Source: Lethocerus indicus (lineage: Eukaryota; Arthropoda; Insecta; Hemiptera; Belostomatidae). From it: 64,000 bases of DNA. The position numbers and the translations under genes are program-made. Below, piece by piece: positions 1 through 12,040 of this stretch (the stretch's first letter is position 1; each line of letters begins with the position of its first letter). Where the stretch lies: NCBI GenBank assembly GCA_019843655.1, contig JACDQD010000008.1, positions 10,140,442-10,204,441 on the forward strand, read 5' to 3'. The notes under the pieces are model-generated. The model was given only the letters and a program-made list of their open reading frames with translations. It had not been told where the DNA came from and did no database searches.

Positions 1-3000
1 AACAGCCGGTGTCATATTCGGTCCATTGCTGCATTCCGCCTTAGCGCCGGGCCTCGGATGAACGACCTCCGTGAAAGGACGGTTTTCTCCGTGTCGACAG
101 AATGACAATATATTTTCCGATATAGAGCCAACCAACAATGGGGCCACGCCTCGGAGAGAGAGGGAATCAGAAGTGTCCGCTGTGTATTCGGGCAGTGGAA
201 AATGCACAAGAGGGCCGGCCCGCGCTATTGCCGCGAATTGAGCCTAATTGGCGGCTGTAGTGCCCGTCCTCGCTCGCATAAATCAACCATCGAAGTCATT
301 AGGAAATCGAGTCCCGATTTCCTATTCCAATTTGACTTCCTGGGACCTTCGAGAATCTGTTTCCATTCTCAAACAGGGAGAGTCTAAGGAATAGAGAGAG
401 AAATTACACACCGGATATTCTATGTATAGAATCGCATTGTATGTGGCCACTAGTAAAGTTCATACAGTTCACAAGAGAGAGATAGGTCCAGTGGATCCTC
501 TATACTACCATCGAATATGGTTACCGCTTGGGGTAGGTTTTTGGGAGAAGAAAAATTCAAGCATTCCGCCAGACAGGTTTGTTTTAAACGAAATCTCAAT
601 ATTTATTTTAAGCCACTACAGTAAACCGATCAAGTCGCAGTTTATAATTTCTTCAGTGAGGTTTTATTTGTCTTGATTGTAACTGTCGTATAAACGTTCA
701 TAATACATATCTTTCGGGCATTTTATCAGGCCGAATATCCAAAACACAAAGTGGGAAGTGGCGGTTCTCCTGGCTGGGGCTTCCGAACTGGTAATGGGAC
801 CCGAAATGCGGGGTACCTGGGTGGGGTTTTACGAGGGTGAGCGGCCCCGGCCACCGAGGCTTCCTCCACAACGTTACAGGTATAAGGAGGACGCACACAG
901 GATCTTTCACACACAAGAATAGTAGGGCTTTCAAACCCTGACAACGATGTTTCCATTGTTCGACGAGCCCCCTTTTCGCAGGCTTAGAGGGTCGCTCCAA
1001 CCGTAAATTCGTCCCGAATTATAATTTACAGGCCTTTCGAGGCTAGATGTGTGTTTTATACGGCCGAAATAAATAACAGTGTACAATCTAAAATTTTCAG
1101 TACGATTCATTTCAATAGGGCAATTAGATTTTAGTATTCCACAGAGGAGCATTTCAATAATTATATGAAGGAAGGAAAACATCTAAGAACTGAGAATATT
1201 CTAAATGTACATATATATTATTAGTTATTACCGCTTACTTTCAAGTTACTAAATAGCTATATTCAAGTTATGCCATAAGATGGGTTAACGAATAGATATC
1301 GTCCATCTATGCTTAATTCATAAAAGTAGCATAAAAATTAATCTTTCAACCGATACACAACAAGAATGAAAGTGTAAATAACGGTATGAAAAACTCCCTC
1401 TTCATTCTATTGTTCAATCCCGTTATATTCTACCGCGGTTATTTTTCAACAAATCTTTGGAACCATAAATTTATTGTTTGGAATGAATTATAGGACCCAA
1501 TCCTGCGCCTACTCCTTCCTGTAGTATCGGTCTCAACGGGACCTATCATAGACCCGACTGTAGCGCGACGATGATTATGACATTAATTTAAATGCTCCAA
1601 GCTCATCTCTGCGCCACCGCGTCTCGGCAAAACGGTGCGGATAAAACGTGAAAAAGAAATCCGTACAAGTCAAGTTTAGCTGAGTGAGTGTCTGGCGTGA
1701 GCGGGCGGGTCAGAAGCCGCCGACTCTGCAGTCTACGTCCGATACTTCGTCCTGCATTGTTTCCGCCCTAACAATATCGTATTGTTAACAACATCGTAAC
1801 AGTAATGGATTTTTTTACTAAAAAAAATGCAATTATGCGATCGCTGCCCTCATTTGTATGGCACATTCAGTTCTAAGAAAGGTTGATTTACTGTCTTATA
1901 TTTTGTTTGTTAGTTTTGTAGTTGTAAATTTTAATAGTTGGTCTATCTGGGATATGGTTACTGACTGTTTCCTGTTGGGAAAGTTTTCTTTTTATTACAA
2001 CATACAATCTGTTATATGTTTTATTGTTAGATATATTTGGCATTTGTAGTGTTGGGGGTTCTTGGATTTTGAAAACAGAATTTCGCAGATGTTTCGATCC
2101 GAGACTGCACGCAGAGTCCGAATCGGCGTATGTAAGCATCGCTCCGGTCAAAACCCTGGCAGTCAAATCTCTTTTTAATCACCTTATCCCAGACTTTGGT
2201 TATACTCAAATTGGCATTCTGAGTATAGAGTTGTCGGCGCATCATTCGTGTTTATATCTTGAGGAATAACTATTCTTGTCGAAAACCGGTCGAGACAATT
2301 TCAAGCGACGGGAGCGCAACTCTCGGCGGGGCCACGTACTCTGTCGGCCTGAACTATGCCAGCGAAGATGAACTTCCAGAGATTAACCGGGAAATTCAAA
2401 CGTGTTTTCCTTCAAAATATGCTCGGTATAAATATATATGTATCGACACGATATGATATTTTTTATGTCTGAATAAACATTGAAATTACAAATGTTCAAA
2501 TGTTGAGTACAAATTTTATCTTGTCAACAAGACCATTGGAAGAAGTTAAGAAACGGAGGAATAGAATAACGATTACTGCTGTATATATGAATATAAATTG
2601 CACAAAGTGGCTCTGATTAAATCCTGAGCGACAATTTCAGAGTTCCCAATGGAAACAACAGTTATGAAAAAGAAAGACTGAGATAGATAACTCTTTGCAA
2701 GTTTCTGAGGCTTTCCAGTTGGAGCTAACGGTTAATTACATCCCTAATTGTATGTTTAGAGGGCAAGTGTCTCGTTTATCAGAAAGCTTTCCAATTTTTT
2801 TATTTGATGGATTTCTTAGTTACGACTTGGTATTTCGCTATGACATAATCATGTTTTCATACACCAAATTTCGGCGGTATGTTCTTCGGACTTTGAAGAA
2901 CTTGAGTGTAAGTTCGGTTAAACACGAAAAAGGCCGATGGAGCAATTCGTGTCACTAATGGCGGGCGCAAGGCGCCGTCAGGAGATGCGACCCAATGGCT

Positions 3001-3989
3001 GAGCTAATGGACCGTTAAAAAACAATTTGGCCGCCTTCGAGAACGGAAAATTGCTCTAAGATGAAAACCCCAATTGATTCTGTAAACCGTACCTTCCGTT
3101 AAATAAATAGTTGAATCGAATAAATATTCAATTCAGTATATCAAGTGATCATGCATATTTTTATACAAATTTATTAACAGGCCGAAAGAAATGTTAGAAA
3201 GTAATATTGCAAACGCCAATTAAAAACTTGATGTTAGATAATCGATTTGTTATTCTACGGATATTCAGCTTATGTAACCTCGTACGACATATATACAAAG
3301 GATATATTCCTTTATTTTTCATACGCAATTTATGAACTAGTCTTATATGACAAAGGTAAATCGATTGAAAGGGCTTAGTGCCGATATTACAGTGTCTCGG
3401 TTTTCGGTAGGCAAGGCCTAATATAAACATTGTCATTAAACAATGTTGATACGGAACTCTGGCCACGTTCTCGAAACTCGGAATAGGCTGTCCGAGCTTG
3501 CAGGCTTCAAAGTTAAACTTAACTCCCCAAAGTGTCTCTCTATGAGAAATACTCCCTATAAGAGAAAATATTTTAGAACCTGAAAAATGTACGAAGATGT
3601 TACATAAATGAACAAACGCGTACATAAACGGGGTCTGTCACGGCTTGCGTATTTTGTTCCGGTCTGATTCCCACACGCATTACATTTTAATGGGAATGTC
3701 GCTTTTGCGGAATTCTATCGCCTCTTTGAATTTTGCGAGATTATGATTACCTCCTTAGAAAATCCGTCATTAAAAACGAAATATACATTTACAGTTTACG
3801 AATTCCGTAGGCCATCGAATACTCTGCAAGAGGGGGGAGATAAAATCTGAAATACCCTCACTGAAAACCTGTTACGGTTTTACGATCTCAATAAAAATTG
3901 GGAATGGACGAAAGTATCCCCTATAAAATCGGACTCTAAATTAGCGATCTCTAGTCTTTACATGTGTTCCGACAAAATAGTAGACGATC
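1..3989. other. Non-coding flank
   Basis: AT-rich DNA with a GC-richer patch at about 700-990. Open frames here are short. The longest, 143 codons on the minus strand at 3194-3625, has no recognisable domain. No splice-supported exon seen. Confidence 0.6.
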
Positions 3990-4169
3990 TTAAAGGATTG
4001 CGAGAGAATTGTTCTGCCAAATGTAACTGAGGTCTTAGCCCACCGGATGGTAACTTCTACCGCTTGGCTTAGACTCTCATAATTTTAATACTTTTTATTA
4101 TTACTATTATTTAACGGATTCGAACCTCGCCATCGCTTGAAAGGGAAGTGCGCACGAATGTAACAATTA

Positions 4170-4170
<1 letters not shown>
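3990..4170 (-). mobile_element. Possible tRNA-derived SINE remnant
   Basis: On the minus strand a perfect pol III B-box match, GGTTCGAATCC, lies at 4126-4116. It is followed by an A/T-rich spacer of TAATAATAA type and then a GC-richer module (AAGCCAAGCGGTAGAAG, CCGGTGGGCTAAGACC). This B-box, AT linker, 3' module order resembles a SINE. No A-box is visible upstream, where the (GA)n tract begins, so the head may have been replaced. No second copy in the window supports it. Confidence 0.3.

Positions 4171-4174
<4 letters not shown>

Positions 4175-4245
<71 letters not shown>
4175..4245. repeat. (CT)n microsatellite
   Basis: About 70 bp of CT repeats with a single CTGT interruption near the 3' end. 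It abuts the tRNA-like B-box segment at 4116-4126. Confidence 0.97.
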
Positions 4246-7200
4246 GGATATAAACTCGTGGGCATGAGTGTTATTCCAGATGGATCTCCACGGTGCAGAA
4301 ACACAAATACGGGGCCTTTAAAGGAGTCTCTCGCAATCCCTGTTTGTAAACTTTCCGAGGGAGAATATTACAGGTGAAATAACCGAGCCAGGACGTCTGA
4401 ATTAATCACCCACAGTTGCGTCCCTTTACCAGCTCCGGTGTCTAGACCCTCTATTTATAGATTGACGGCGAAAGCATTTGTGGGCGTCCCTGGTGTTACG
4501 CGATAATGCAAACGAAATCAAAATAATTTAATAATACCAACAGCAAATATGAATCATGTCCTCCATCTGCACTATGAAACAGCGTGGTTTCTGTGTCACG
4601 CTGTAATGATATACATCTCCGTAGTAGCGACTTCAACAACGCGAAAGTATACAATTACTCACAGTATTTTCTTTTTTAAACTCATTTTTTTGTGTATGCT
4701 AAATATGTTTATTAACTGTGACGATTAAATGATGTTAGTGCTAATTGCGTCTCCTTTATACAGCGGTATCCTATTTCGTGATGTACTAACGCACCGAGAA
4801 TGAGTCTTCCAAGAAAATTCAGCTTTCAGCCATTTACCTTATTTCAACCCACCTCGCATAATTTTAACTTTTCAATAATACCGTTTTATTTCTGGTCCTA
4901 TTTTAGAGGATTTTTTTTTATTCCCATCCTTTTCTGGCAGCCAGACCCCTGAGGCAACACTGGCTGTGTGAGCCCAGCTACCTCAAGGTCCTATCTCAGT
5001 ATTACCTGGACGCTGAATACAGAATCGCCACGCGCCAATATTCAATACTAAACAATACCGTTCGGAAGTACTAAGGCATTAATCTTCCTCTCGCACAGTG
5101 GTCGCAGCCCCTTTAAGACATTGATGGGTCTTTTAAATAAGTGGAGTTGTTACGCTGAGAAGGCGGGATTGCGGGTGCAGGTTGTAATACAAAAAAAGAA
5201 TATTGAAAACTCTCAACCGAAACTCTCGCGCTTTTCATAAGCTTCGAGAAATCTTCGCAACACCCCCCACTACCCTACAAAAAAATATCCATTTAATGGC
5301 ATCTTCCTTTAAATTTAAACATGATGTCACGACTGAAATCCTCCGGTCGGCACATCGAGCGAGAGGAATTCTACAAATTCTTCGATACTTATAACCTGAA
5401 CGTCATATTTCATTGGGACGAACGTTTTTTGCGGCTCGTAAAGTGGAAAGGGGCGAAGATTATAGCTCGAATTTCAGTTGGGAGAAGCACAGTGGACTGT
5501 CGCAAATGTCTTCTAGGCGGGACGTCAAAACGTCCGAGGCGAGACGTCTTCCGAGACTAAACTCGGAATATTTATCTGCCGGGGCGACACGCGTCGCAAT
5601 TTGCAGGGCCGCAGCCCGTCCATCGCCGGTCTTTATTTAAAGGCCCGTTCCCACGTTACGCGCCATTAATCCAGAGCGGGGCGCGAGCCCGCCATTTAAT
5701 ACTCGGAAAAAACAGTGGTCCGAACAGCGGTTGGAAAATCGTCAGGAATATTTCATTCGCCCGAGCGAATAAACGAGCCGGACAGTTTATCCGCGAAACT
5801 CATTGCTCAGAATTGTGACCGCCCATCGAAATAAAATTTAAAAAAAAGAAAACGAAACCATATGATCTGAGTCCACGAAAGGGATTAATACAAATAAGGC
5901 TCTTCTCGAAACTGACATTCAACAACTACAAAAAGCTGATCTAAGAATATTACAGATATATACTGTTTTAAACGTCATAGACAAGTTCAAATTAAACTAG
6001 AATTAATATTGCTCTCTTTATCATTTTATAACACGAACGCAACGTGTGTAAGTATCTACGCGTGTATGGTTTTTGTTGATAACTGATTTTGTTGCATTGA
6101 TAGTGCTATGTTCGATGGTAAGGGATTCAGAAACGCGGAGCTTTAAGCGTAATAAGTTCGATGACTAATATTCTTTAACATGCAGACGTGTCATGCACTT
6201 TAATATGCCATGGCTCTCCACTTATGGAAACGCAAAAATTCTTTATAACACTTGATCAAATCTTATAAAGTATTAATTATCGAATGAAGTGAACAACCGT
6301 ACAATTGATTGTACACAGATGGAATGTTTTAGGAAGGGATCACTGGTATTCCGATAAAAATCTGGACGAGTCGTAAAAAACAGCTTATATTTCAAGTAAG
6401 AAAGAATACATTTAAAGCAAATGAGAATTAAAGCGGTCGTCTAACATTATAAGGAACATCGAGTTACCCGAGTGGAAGGAACGATCCGTTCAGGGCGTAT
6501 ATCATCGCCCACAAGCGAAACAAGTTAGTGTTGGGTTTTGGTACGTCGTCAAAACCTGGGGTGAAAAATATGATAATCTATTTTCTAGAGAGACGATAAA
6601 AAATAGGAATGTATTAGGCGAACACGTCGGGCCCAATCTAAAAATGGTCTAGGCTTCTATAAAAACCATGTCATTCGGCCTGTGCTCTCTGTGGCGTCGT
6701 TCGGGCTACCAACCGAGTCCCAGTTTTGTTGCCGTCCTTGCCGAGGATCGATAGGAATTATGTTGAGGTAGTAATTACTTATCCTAATCTTGGAACGAGA
6801 GGCAGAAAGAATCTAGTTGAAGTAAGAAGGAACGTTGTTTGCAGGAAGTGATAAATAGACAACATTTAGCAAACACATATTTTAAGTGAACATTTGAAAT
6901 TATATACAAATGAAAATCGAGAGTTCCTCCACCAGAACATCCAAATATTTCGCGATGATAATTTTCTCCAGATAAATATCATAAAGGATGCCGGAACATT
7001 CGGAATCATCTATTGTGTTGTCAGAATTCGCTGTATGTGCGCCCTAGGTATTGGGAGACACTCAGAGAAGGGTTTGTACACTATATAAATATATTAGGAT
7101 CGTTTATATTTATATTACGGATAAATACCCTTAACGTGGTCCCCTCGTGAATATAGGAGAATGAGTCGGGGCTTCATTAATTTCGTTATAAGACAAAACT

Positions 7201-7557
7201 CGTAAGTTGAACAGCCGATAAATCAATTATCCAACTTATATTACGAAAAGACTATTTTCATAATAGTCGATAACGATAGAATTAACGAGATTTTAAATGT
7301 ACATAGGTTTAGCAAACACACAAATTTGTTTTCAATTGGGACACCTCGGCCAGAAAAGACTCGGAACGATGCCCAGTGACTCTCGAGGAAACATAAATCT
7401 AAGGGATTTCCACATCTACGCAATTAATCCATATCGCGAAAGGAACATAACGCCTCGGGAGTCATCTAACTGAAACTTAAACGAAACGGGACTCGTACGA
7501 CGAGGACGCTTCGTACCCCACTAGAGCGGGGTGGCAACCCTTCGGGGTGGAGATCGG
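4246..7557. other. Non-coding DNA downstream of the MADF-BESS gene
   Basis: Includes the undefined 3' UTR next to 7558, a GC/CpG-rich island at about 5400-5830 and a TATA-like TATAAAAA near 6659. No further gene supported. Confidence 0.6.
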
Positions 7558-7987
7558 TCAGGAGTTCTGCTGGGGGGAGGACTGCGAGTCGGGCGACCAG
7601 GAGGGTTCGTTCTTGAAGAGGTTCGGGTGGTGGGAGGCGGGGGCAGGGGCGGGGCGGGCGGATCGGACTCCTCGGGGGTACAGCGCGTTGTGCAGGAGCT
7701 GCATGATCTCTATCTTGAGTCGGGAGTTGTCCCGGTCCGAGAGCCTGGAGATCATCGGCAGGAGCGAGAGTAAGAACCTGCAGTCGCCCCTCGGGTCGGT
7801 ACCCGTCATCATCATGTCCTGGGTGAGTGCGGCCGCCACCTGATGGCTCTCCCCCGCCTTCAGCTCGATCTCCTGGTCGTCACTCTGCGCTCCCAGGCTC
7901 GTCTCAACGAGGTCGAACCAGTCCTCCACCTCTTCCCCCATATAGCTCAACTCGTGTTTTATCGAAGGTATACACTTACCGTGGACT
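7558..7987 (-). CDS. MADF-BESS gene, coding exon 3 (last coding exon)
   Basis: Encodes residues 113-255 and the TGA stop at 7560-7558. The acceptor is GTGGTGTGCAG. It begins RVHGKCIPSIK, continues through an acidic linker (EEVEDWFDLVETSL) and the BESS motif, and ends in a Pro/Ser/Gln tail. A textbook donor, GTAAGT, sits just eight bases after the acceptor and inside the reading frame; I treat it as exonic because no acceptor at a workable distance follows it. No clear AATAAA is visible on the minus strand in the 500 bp after the stop, so the 3' UTR end is unplaced. Confidence 0.9.
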
Positions 7988-10337
7988 CTGCACACCACAG
8001 ACAGACACACTATATTATACCCGTTGCTACCCAGTTACTACGCCATATTAACACAAAAAAACCGAACGCCTTCTACTTCTAGTATAACGGTCTCCCCGCA
8101 AAGTTTTCCTCCTTTCCCGATTACCGTACCGACATTGTGCAGGAAACGAGTATATCTAGACTTAAAATTCGTGCATCTAAATGTAGAAAGGCACACGGGC
8201 CGGCATGCATTTATCAAACGACATTTCTATATTGCCTATGTATATTTAAAGAAAATTAGAGTATTTGTTATTTAAAATTCACACACATTTCTCGAGCGTA
8301 ATTTCGAACGTTACTCTCAATGACAATCTAGTAAACAAGAGTCGAAGGACACGCTGCATTTTCCGCTTTCGAATGAGACCAGACTGCGTTTATTTTATGA
8401 CCACATTACAGTCAAATTCATAGTTTTAGTCATGCCGTGCTTTTACAATTTTGAATTCACGATTTGATACACGACTCATAACACGGATCTCTAGCGAATT
8501 ATTTTTAGGAATTATAATACAATATATATTATATAATTCCATCTACGTCCGCTTTCTTGATAACTTCTAACTTAAACTGTTCTTAATAAGTAAATCGATA
8601 ATGGCTTTAGTTTCCTCCAGTTAATCATGAAATACTCTACCTCCTGCTTCCCAGTATAGGTGCCAGAAATTGCATCTGATCGTAATGCAGGTATTTTTTC
8701 CTCTTGGAGGGCCCCGGGCCCATGGCCTGTGAGGTGGTGTGGGTAGTACCACCGTTTGCGCTCACGACGATAGTCTTGCTCTCGCGTCGCAGTTCTCGCA
8801 TGAATGCGTCCCTCAGGTTCCGCCATTTCCTTTTGCACTCGTCCACTTTGAAAAACAAAATCCAATACGGTCACCGAACTTCGGACCAAACGCGAAAAGG
8901 AAACGAGAAATTGTATTATACCGATCGTTGCAAACTACATATTTAAAAGGGCGTACGTATACATTTTCTAATATGGAAACTGTTTGAAAATATTTAAAGA
9001 AACCTAAACTGTCCAGAATAAATCGCTTTTAAATTTATAATTGTTCAATCGGATGACCGCCTACTACTGTGGTCTTGAGGAACACTGGAACCGAATTCGG
9101 TAGTGACGGACTCGAATAATTGTCGTCAACAAAGCGTAAAAATTATAACCTAATAGTTTTCACACACCGCGGTCTCGAGGCGACATGGAATCTCTGTACA
9201 AAATATTACGACGCAGCTAAGCAGCTAATAACTCTAAGCGACTCCAAACTGAAGAACATGAGTACAGCATTAAGAAAGGAGAACTCACCGAACCCAAGAA
9301 GCGTCATGAGTTCCGAAACAATTAATGCTATGAAACTAATATATTACGAGCAAACTGGGAAGAGTATTGGAGAGTTCATGTTAGATTCCTAAACAAATGT
9401 CATGCACATTGCGCCATTCTCCATCTGTTAATACGTTTTTTAGTGGACCATTCAGTTACTATTTAATTTATTACAAAACTCCTGTGTGATTTATTCATCG
9501 TGGTGAGTTGCTTCAAAGGACGGGGTAGTAAACATGGAATGAAAGTATGATTAATATTTTAATGTTTATAAAATCCATTAATGAGCCAATTACACTAACA
9601 ATACTTCAAAACAATTGACGAAATTTACTGTTTTTGATTTTGCATTCTACCGACCGGAGACCTATTAAAATATAAATTCATGGGTACACACTAAAGCATT
9701 TTGCTGAAACTACACGCCTTAGAGCCATATAGACAAAATGATTATAATTTCTAAAGGAGACAAGGAAATCAATGCAAACCATCGATTCATACCGAGTTGT
9801 AAAATGGAAGACATGTAAGGTCAAAATCAAATAGCGTTTTGAATGGGAACACATTCTGGTGGCTTGTCATTAGTAGGTCGGCTTAAAGGAGAATCTTATC
9901 TCCAAGTTTAAAGGAGGATCGATACTCGGTCGGGCCCTGGTTTGGTCAAGGGAGTTGGGGGGCCTCTACACCGTTCCTGCCTTGAAAAGGACGGGGGGAA
10001 CTCGAATTTTTTAATTTCTAAAATTGAAATCCTAAACAAACGTGACGTGTATTTCGAACGAGATTAATCAATTCGTAACGGGGAAACATCGCGATGGAGA
10101 AATACGAGGAAATTCTACGTCACTCCGTTATCATAATTTTTCCTATAACCAATTGTAAAATGTAATGAATGTTCGGTTTTTTCCGCAACTATACTCAAGT
10201 AAGAATTGGCTTTGCGAGTTATGTAGACCCACAGGAAATAGGGGACAGCTCGAGGAATGGTGACAGAATTGTGAATGGACGAGTGCGAACGCGGCATTCA
10301 CAAGACCACCCACATGCGGGAGAGCGTGTGTGCGTGC

Positions 10338-10394
<57 letters not shown>

Positions 10395-11179
10395 TGAACG
10401 AAGCCGTAGCGCCGGTGTATCTCCTTTTTACTAACCGCTTAAGTTGGATTTGAGGTATATAAATGCTCCGATACCACTTCCGACATGTTTGGGAGGGTGC
10501 AGTAGAAGTGTTATCCGATTTTGTGTGGGTGCTCGAATAACAGCACTCCTTTCAGGAAACGAGTTGATTTATTCCATTAGTACTGATATAAATAATGTTT
10601 ATTCTATTGGTTCTGTCCATTCCGCATGCTACTACATTATCAGAGTTTAATTCTCGAAGAAGTTACAATAAAATTCAAAATGACTGCATTATGTGGGTGT
10701 GTACAACTGTGTTGTCTATCTTTAAGAATTTTGTGTAGTTTGTCAGTATCGTATCGGTTATTGAATCTTAAAAAAATATTTTGCCGTTTCGGACAGAATG
10801 TTCAAAATATCTGATATTCCAACGTAGGATATTATAATAGTCCAAAATATTAAGTCACCGGTTTATGGTAAGTGATTAAAAGTAGGCGCCGGTTTAATTA
10901 TAAAAATCGGGACAGCGTACCGATCGAGTGGATGGTATTATACCAAATTAGTAGTGGACTCAACTTTCCGTTCAGGTGCCTAAAATTCGTTGTAGAATGC
11001 CGGGAGGAGAGAAGCCGCAGTATAGTGTGCGTGTGAGAGTGTAGGAGCCTCCTCGAGTGTCAGTGTGTTAGTGGGTAAGGCTGTGTTAGTGTGTCTTGAA
11101 GTGCGGGCGGTGGGTGTTAGTGGCGGGCGGGCAGTGGCGGGGGGGGTGGTCTGGGGATGGCCCAATGAGAGAGCCCCGC

Positions 11180-11212
<33 letters not shown>

Positions 11213-11636
11213 TCGGGCCCTCTCTGGCCTTGTGTCGCACTCAACCGCCTATACACCTTAAACTCTCTCTTATAAATTCGCTCCGATTCGTATTCCCCTA
11301 TCCCTTTTATACAATGCGAATAAGGCCTCCGACGGAGATCCGGAGTAGTATCAGTCGATAAATTTCGCGATAATAAGTGTGTTCCAAGTGTTCCTCGATC
11401 CGATAAAGACCCCTATAATCTGTAACGCGTGACCGGTAAGGGAGTACGGTACGAGGACCGGGTATTACAGGTGCGTCCACCCTCGGATCTGTTCCGGTTA
11501 TACCTGGAAATCCAATGCTGCCCGCGATTTCCTCCCAGTACCTGTCCCTGACTTCTTTGTTGGTGTAGTCCGGGTGCCTGAAGTCGTATATGGCGGGTCT
11601 GGCCTGTACGTGGTGGATAAGCTGTTCGATGTCCAT
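7558..11636 (-). CDS. MADF-BESS domain DNA-binding protein, 3 coding exons, 255 aa
   Basis: Probable sequence-specific transcriptional regulator of the Adf-1-like MADF-BESS family, acting in the nucleus. The CDS is the join of 11636-11504, 8845-8641 and 7987-7558. Phases fit exactly: exon 1 ends one base into a codon, exon 2 supplies two; exon 2 ends two bases into a codon, exon 3 supplies one. The joined frame is 768 nt with no internal stop. The MADF domain spans about residues 6-108, with the hallmark LIHHVQARPAIYD, DRYWEEIAGSIGFP, then VDECKRKWRNLRDAF across the first junction, and YDQMQFLAPIL at its end. The loop between is unusually rich in Thr, Gly and Ser (about 70-91). An acidic linker follows (131-155). 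The BESS motif lies at about 181-216 (CRFLLSLLPMISRLSD and KIEIMQLLHNAL). The tail is Pro/Ser-rich. The start at 11636 has an ACCATGG context; an in-frame ATG at 11681 would add 15 residues. In known relatives MADF binds DNA and BESS mediates protein contacts. Targets are unknown, so no symbol is given. Confidence 0.93.
7988..8640 (-). other. Intron 2 of the MADF-BESS gene
   Basis: 653-nt GT-AG intron, phase 2, AT-rich. I see no further exon in it. Confidence 0.85.
8641..8845 (-). CDS. MADF-BESS gene, coding exon 2
   Basis: 205 nt encoding residues 45-112 with shared codons at both ends. The acceptor is a T-rich tract ending TTTTTCAAAG and the donor is GGAG|GTAGAG. It carries the second MADF half: DECKRKWRNLRDAFMREL, a Thr/Gly-rich loop, a basic KRKKY patch, and FLAPIL at the domain end. 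Without the splice the frame runs into TAG four bases past the exon end. Confidence 0.92.
9120..9392 (+). other. Unexplained 90-codon open frame inside intron 1, opposite strand
   Basis: Open from a stop at 9117-9119 to TAA at 9390-9392; the first ATG is at 9258 (45 codons). The translation is polar and helix-like (YYDAAKQLITLSDSKLKNM, then SETINAMKLIYYEQTGKSIG) and is not low-complexity. I do not recognise it. It may be an exon or remnant of a plus-strand gene nested in the intron, or chance. No convincing splice sites flank it. Confidence 0.2.
10325..10394. repeat. (TG)n microsatellite in intron 1
   Basis: About 70 bp of TG repeats, with GTGC interruptions at the start and a TTTG break near the end. 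It yields a spurious Val-Cys open frame. Confidence 0.97.
11178..11212. repeat. (GCC)n trinucleotide tract
   Basis: About ten GCC units in the GC-rich part of intron 1. It reads as poly-Pro or poly-Gly in spurious frames. Confidence 0.9.
11304..11311 (-). promoter_or_regulatory. TATA-like element inside intron 1
   Basis: A perfect TATAAAAG on the sense strand of the MADF-BESS gene, about 190 nt inside intron 1 and upstream of the GC-rich part of the intron. It could drive a shorter transcript lacking exon 1, or be a chance match. No start codon continuing in frame to exon 2 is visible. Confidence 0.2.
11504..11636 (-). CDS. MADF-BESS gene, coding exon 1
   Basis: Encodes residues 1-44 plus one base of codon 45: the first half of the MADF domain, ending in GSIGFP. 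The donor reads CCAG|GTATAA. Reading past it soon leaves the family pattern (ITGTDPR...), whereas joining to the next exon restores the conserved Pro-Val-Asp-Glu-Cys-Lys run, so the junction is well supported. The chosen ATG lies in a strong initiation context. The frame stays open upstream to an ATG at 11681 (adding MLLSGNCSPPPTSAT), and the choice between them depends on the transcription start. Confidence 0.92.
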
Positions 11637-11814
11637 GGTTGCTGAGGTGGGCGGTGGCGAGCAGTTGCCGCTCAACAGCATGATGCGACTCGGACTGGTC
11701 GTCCCGCGGCCCGGCACTCTCTGTCGCTAGACGGGGCACGCACGCACGCGGCTGCTCTCCCGCTCGCCCTCTCTTTCTCTTTCTCTCTTCCTCTCGTGCT
11801 CTTCTCCTCTCACC

Positions 11815-11819
<5 letters not shown>

Positions 11820-11878
<59 letters not shown>

Positions 11879-11893
11879 CTCTCTCCCTCAAGC

Positions 11894-11960
<67 letters not shown>
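11820..11960. repeat. Compound (CT)n microsatellite upstream of the MADF-BESS gene
   Basis: Two long CT runs separated by a short CTCGCT...CAAGCTCA spacer; on the gene's sense strand they are GA runs. Confidence 0.97.
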
Positions 11961-11965
<5 letters not shown>

Positions 11966-12040
11966 GCTCTCTCTCAGGTAGTCTCTTGGGTCGCTGGTCG
12001 TGCTCCCCCGCCCCCCACCTCCTCTTCGCTTCTCCTCCTC

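Larger units (their letters stand above)
8846..11503 (-). other. Intron 1 of the MADF-BESS gene
   Basis: 2658-nt GT-AG intron splitting the MADF domain. It contains a (TG)n microsatellite on the plus strand, a (GCC)n tract, a GC-rich 5' third (about 10970-11500) and an unexplained open frame on the opposite strand at 9120-9392. The rest is AT-rich with nothing recognisable. Confidence 0.85.

Noticed and set aside
3194..3625. 143-codon ATG open frame, minus strand
   Set aside because: No recognisable domain and no splice or promoter context; length is possible by chance in 64 kb.
10169..10453. 94-codon frame with a Val-Cys run
   Set aside because: Produced by the (TG)n tract in the MADF intron.
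10980..11240. Gly-rich minus-strand frame downstream of MADF exon 1
   Set aside because: Begins at GTG and encodes the (GGC)n tract; lies inside intron 1 with a well-supported exon 1 donor.
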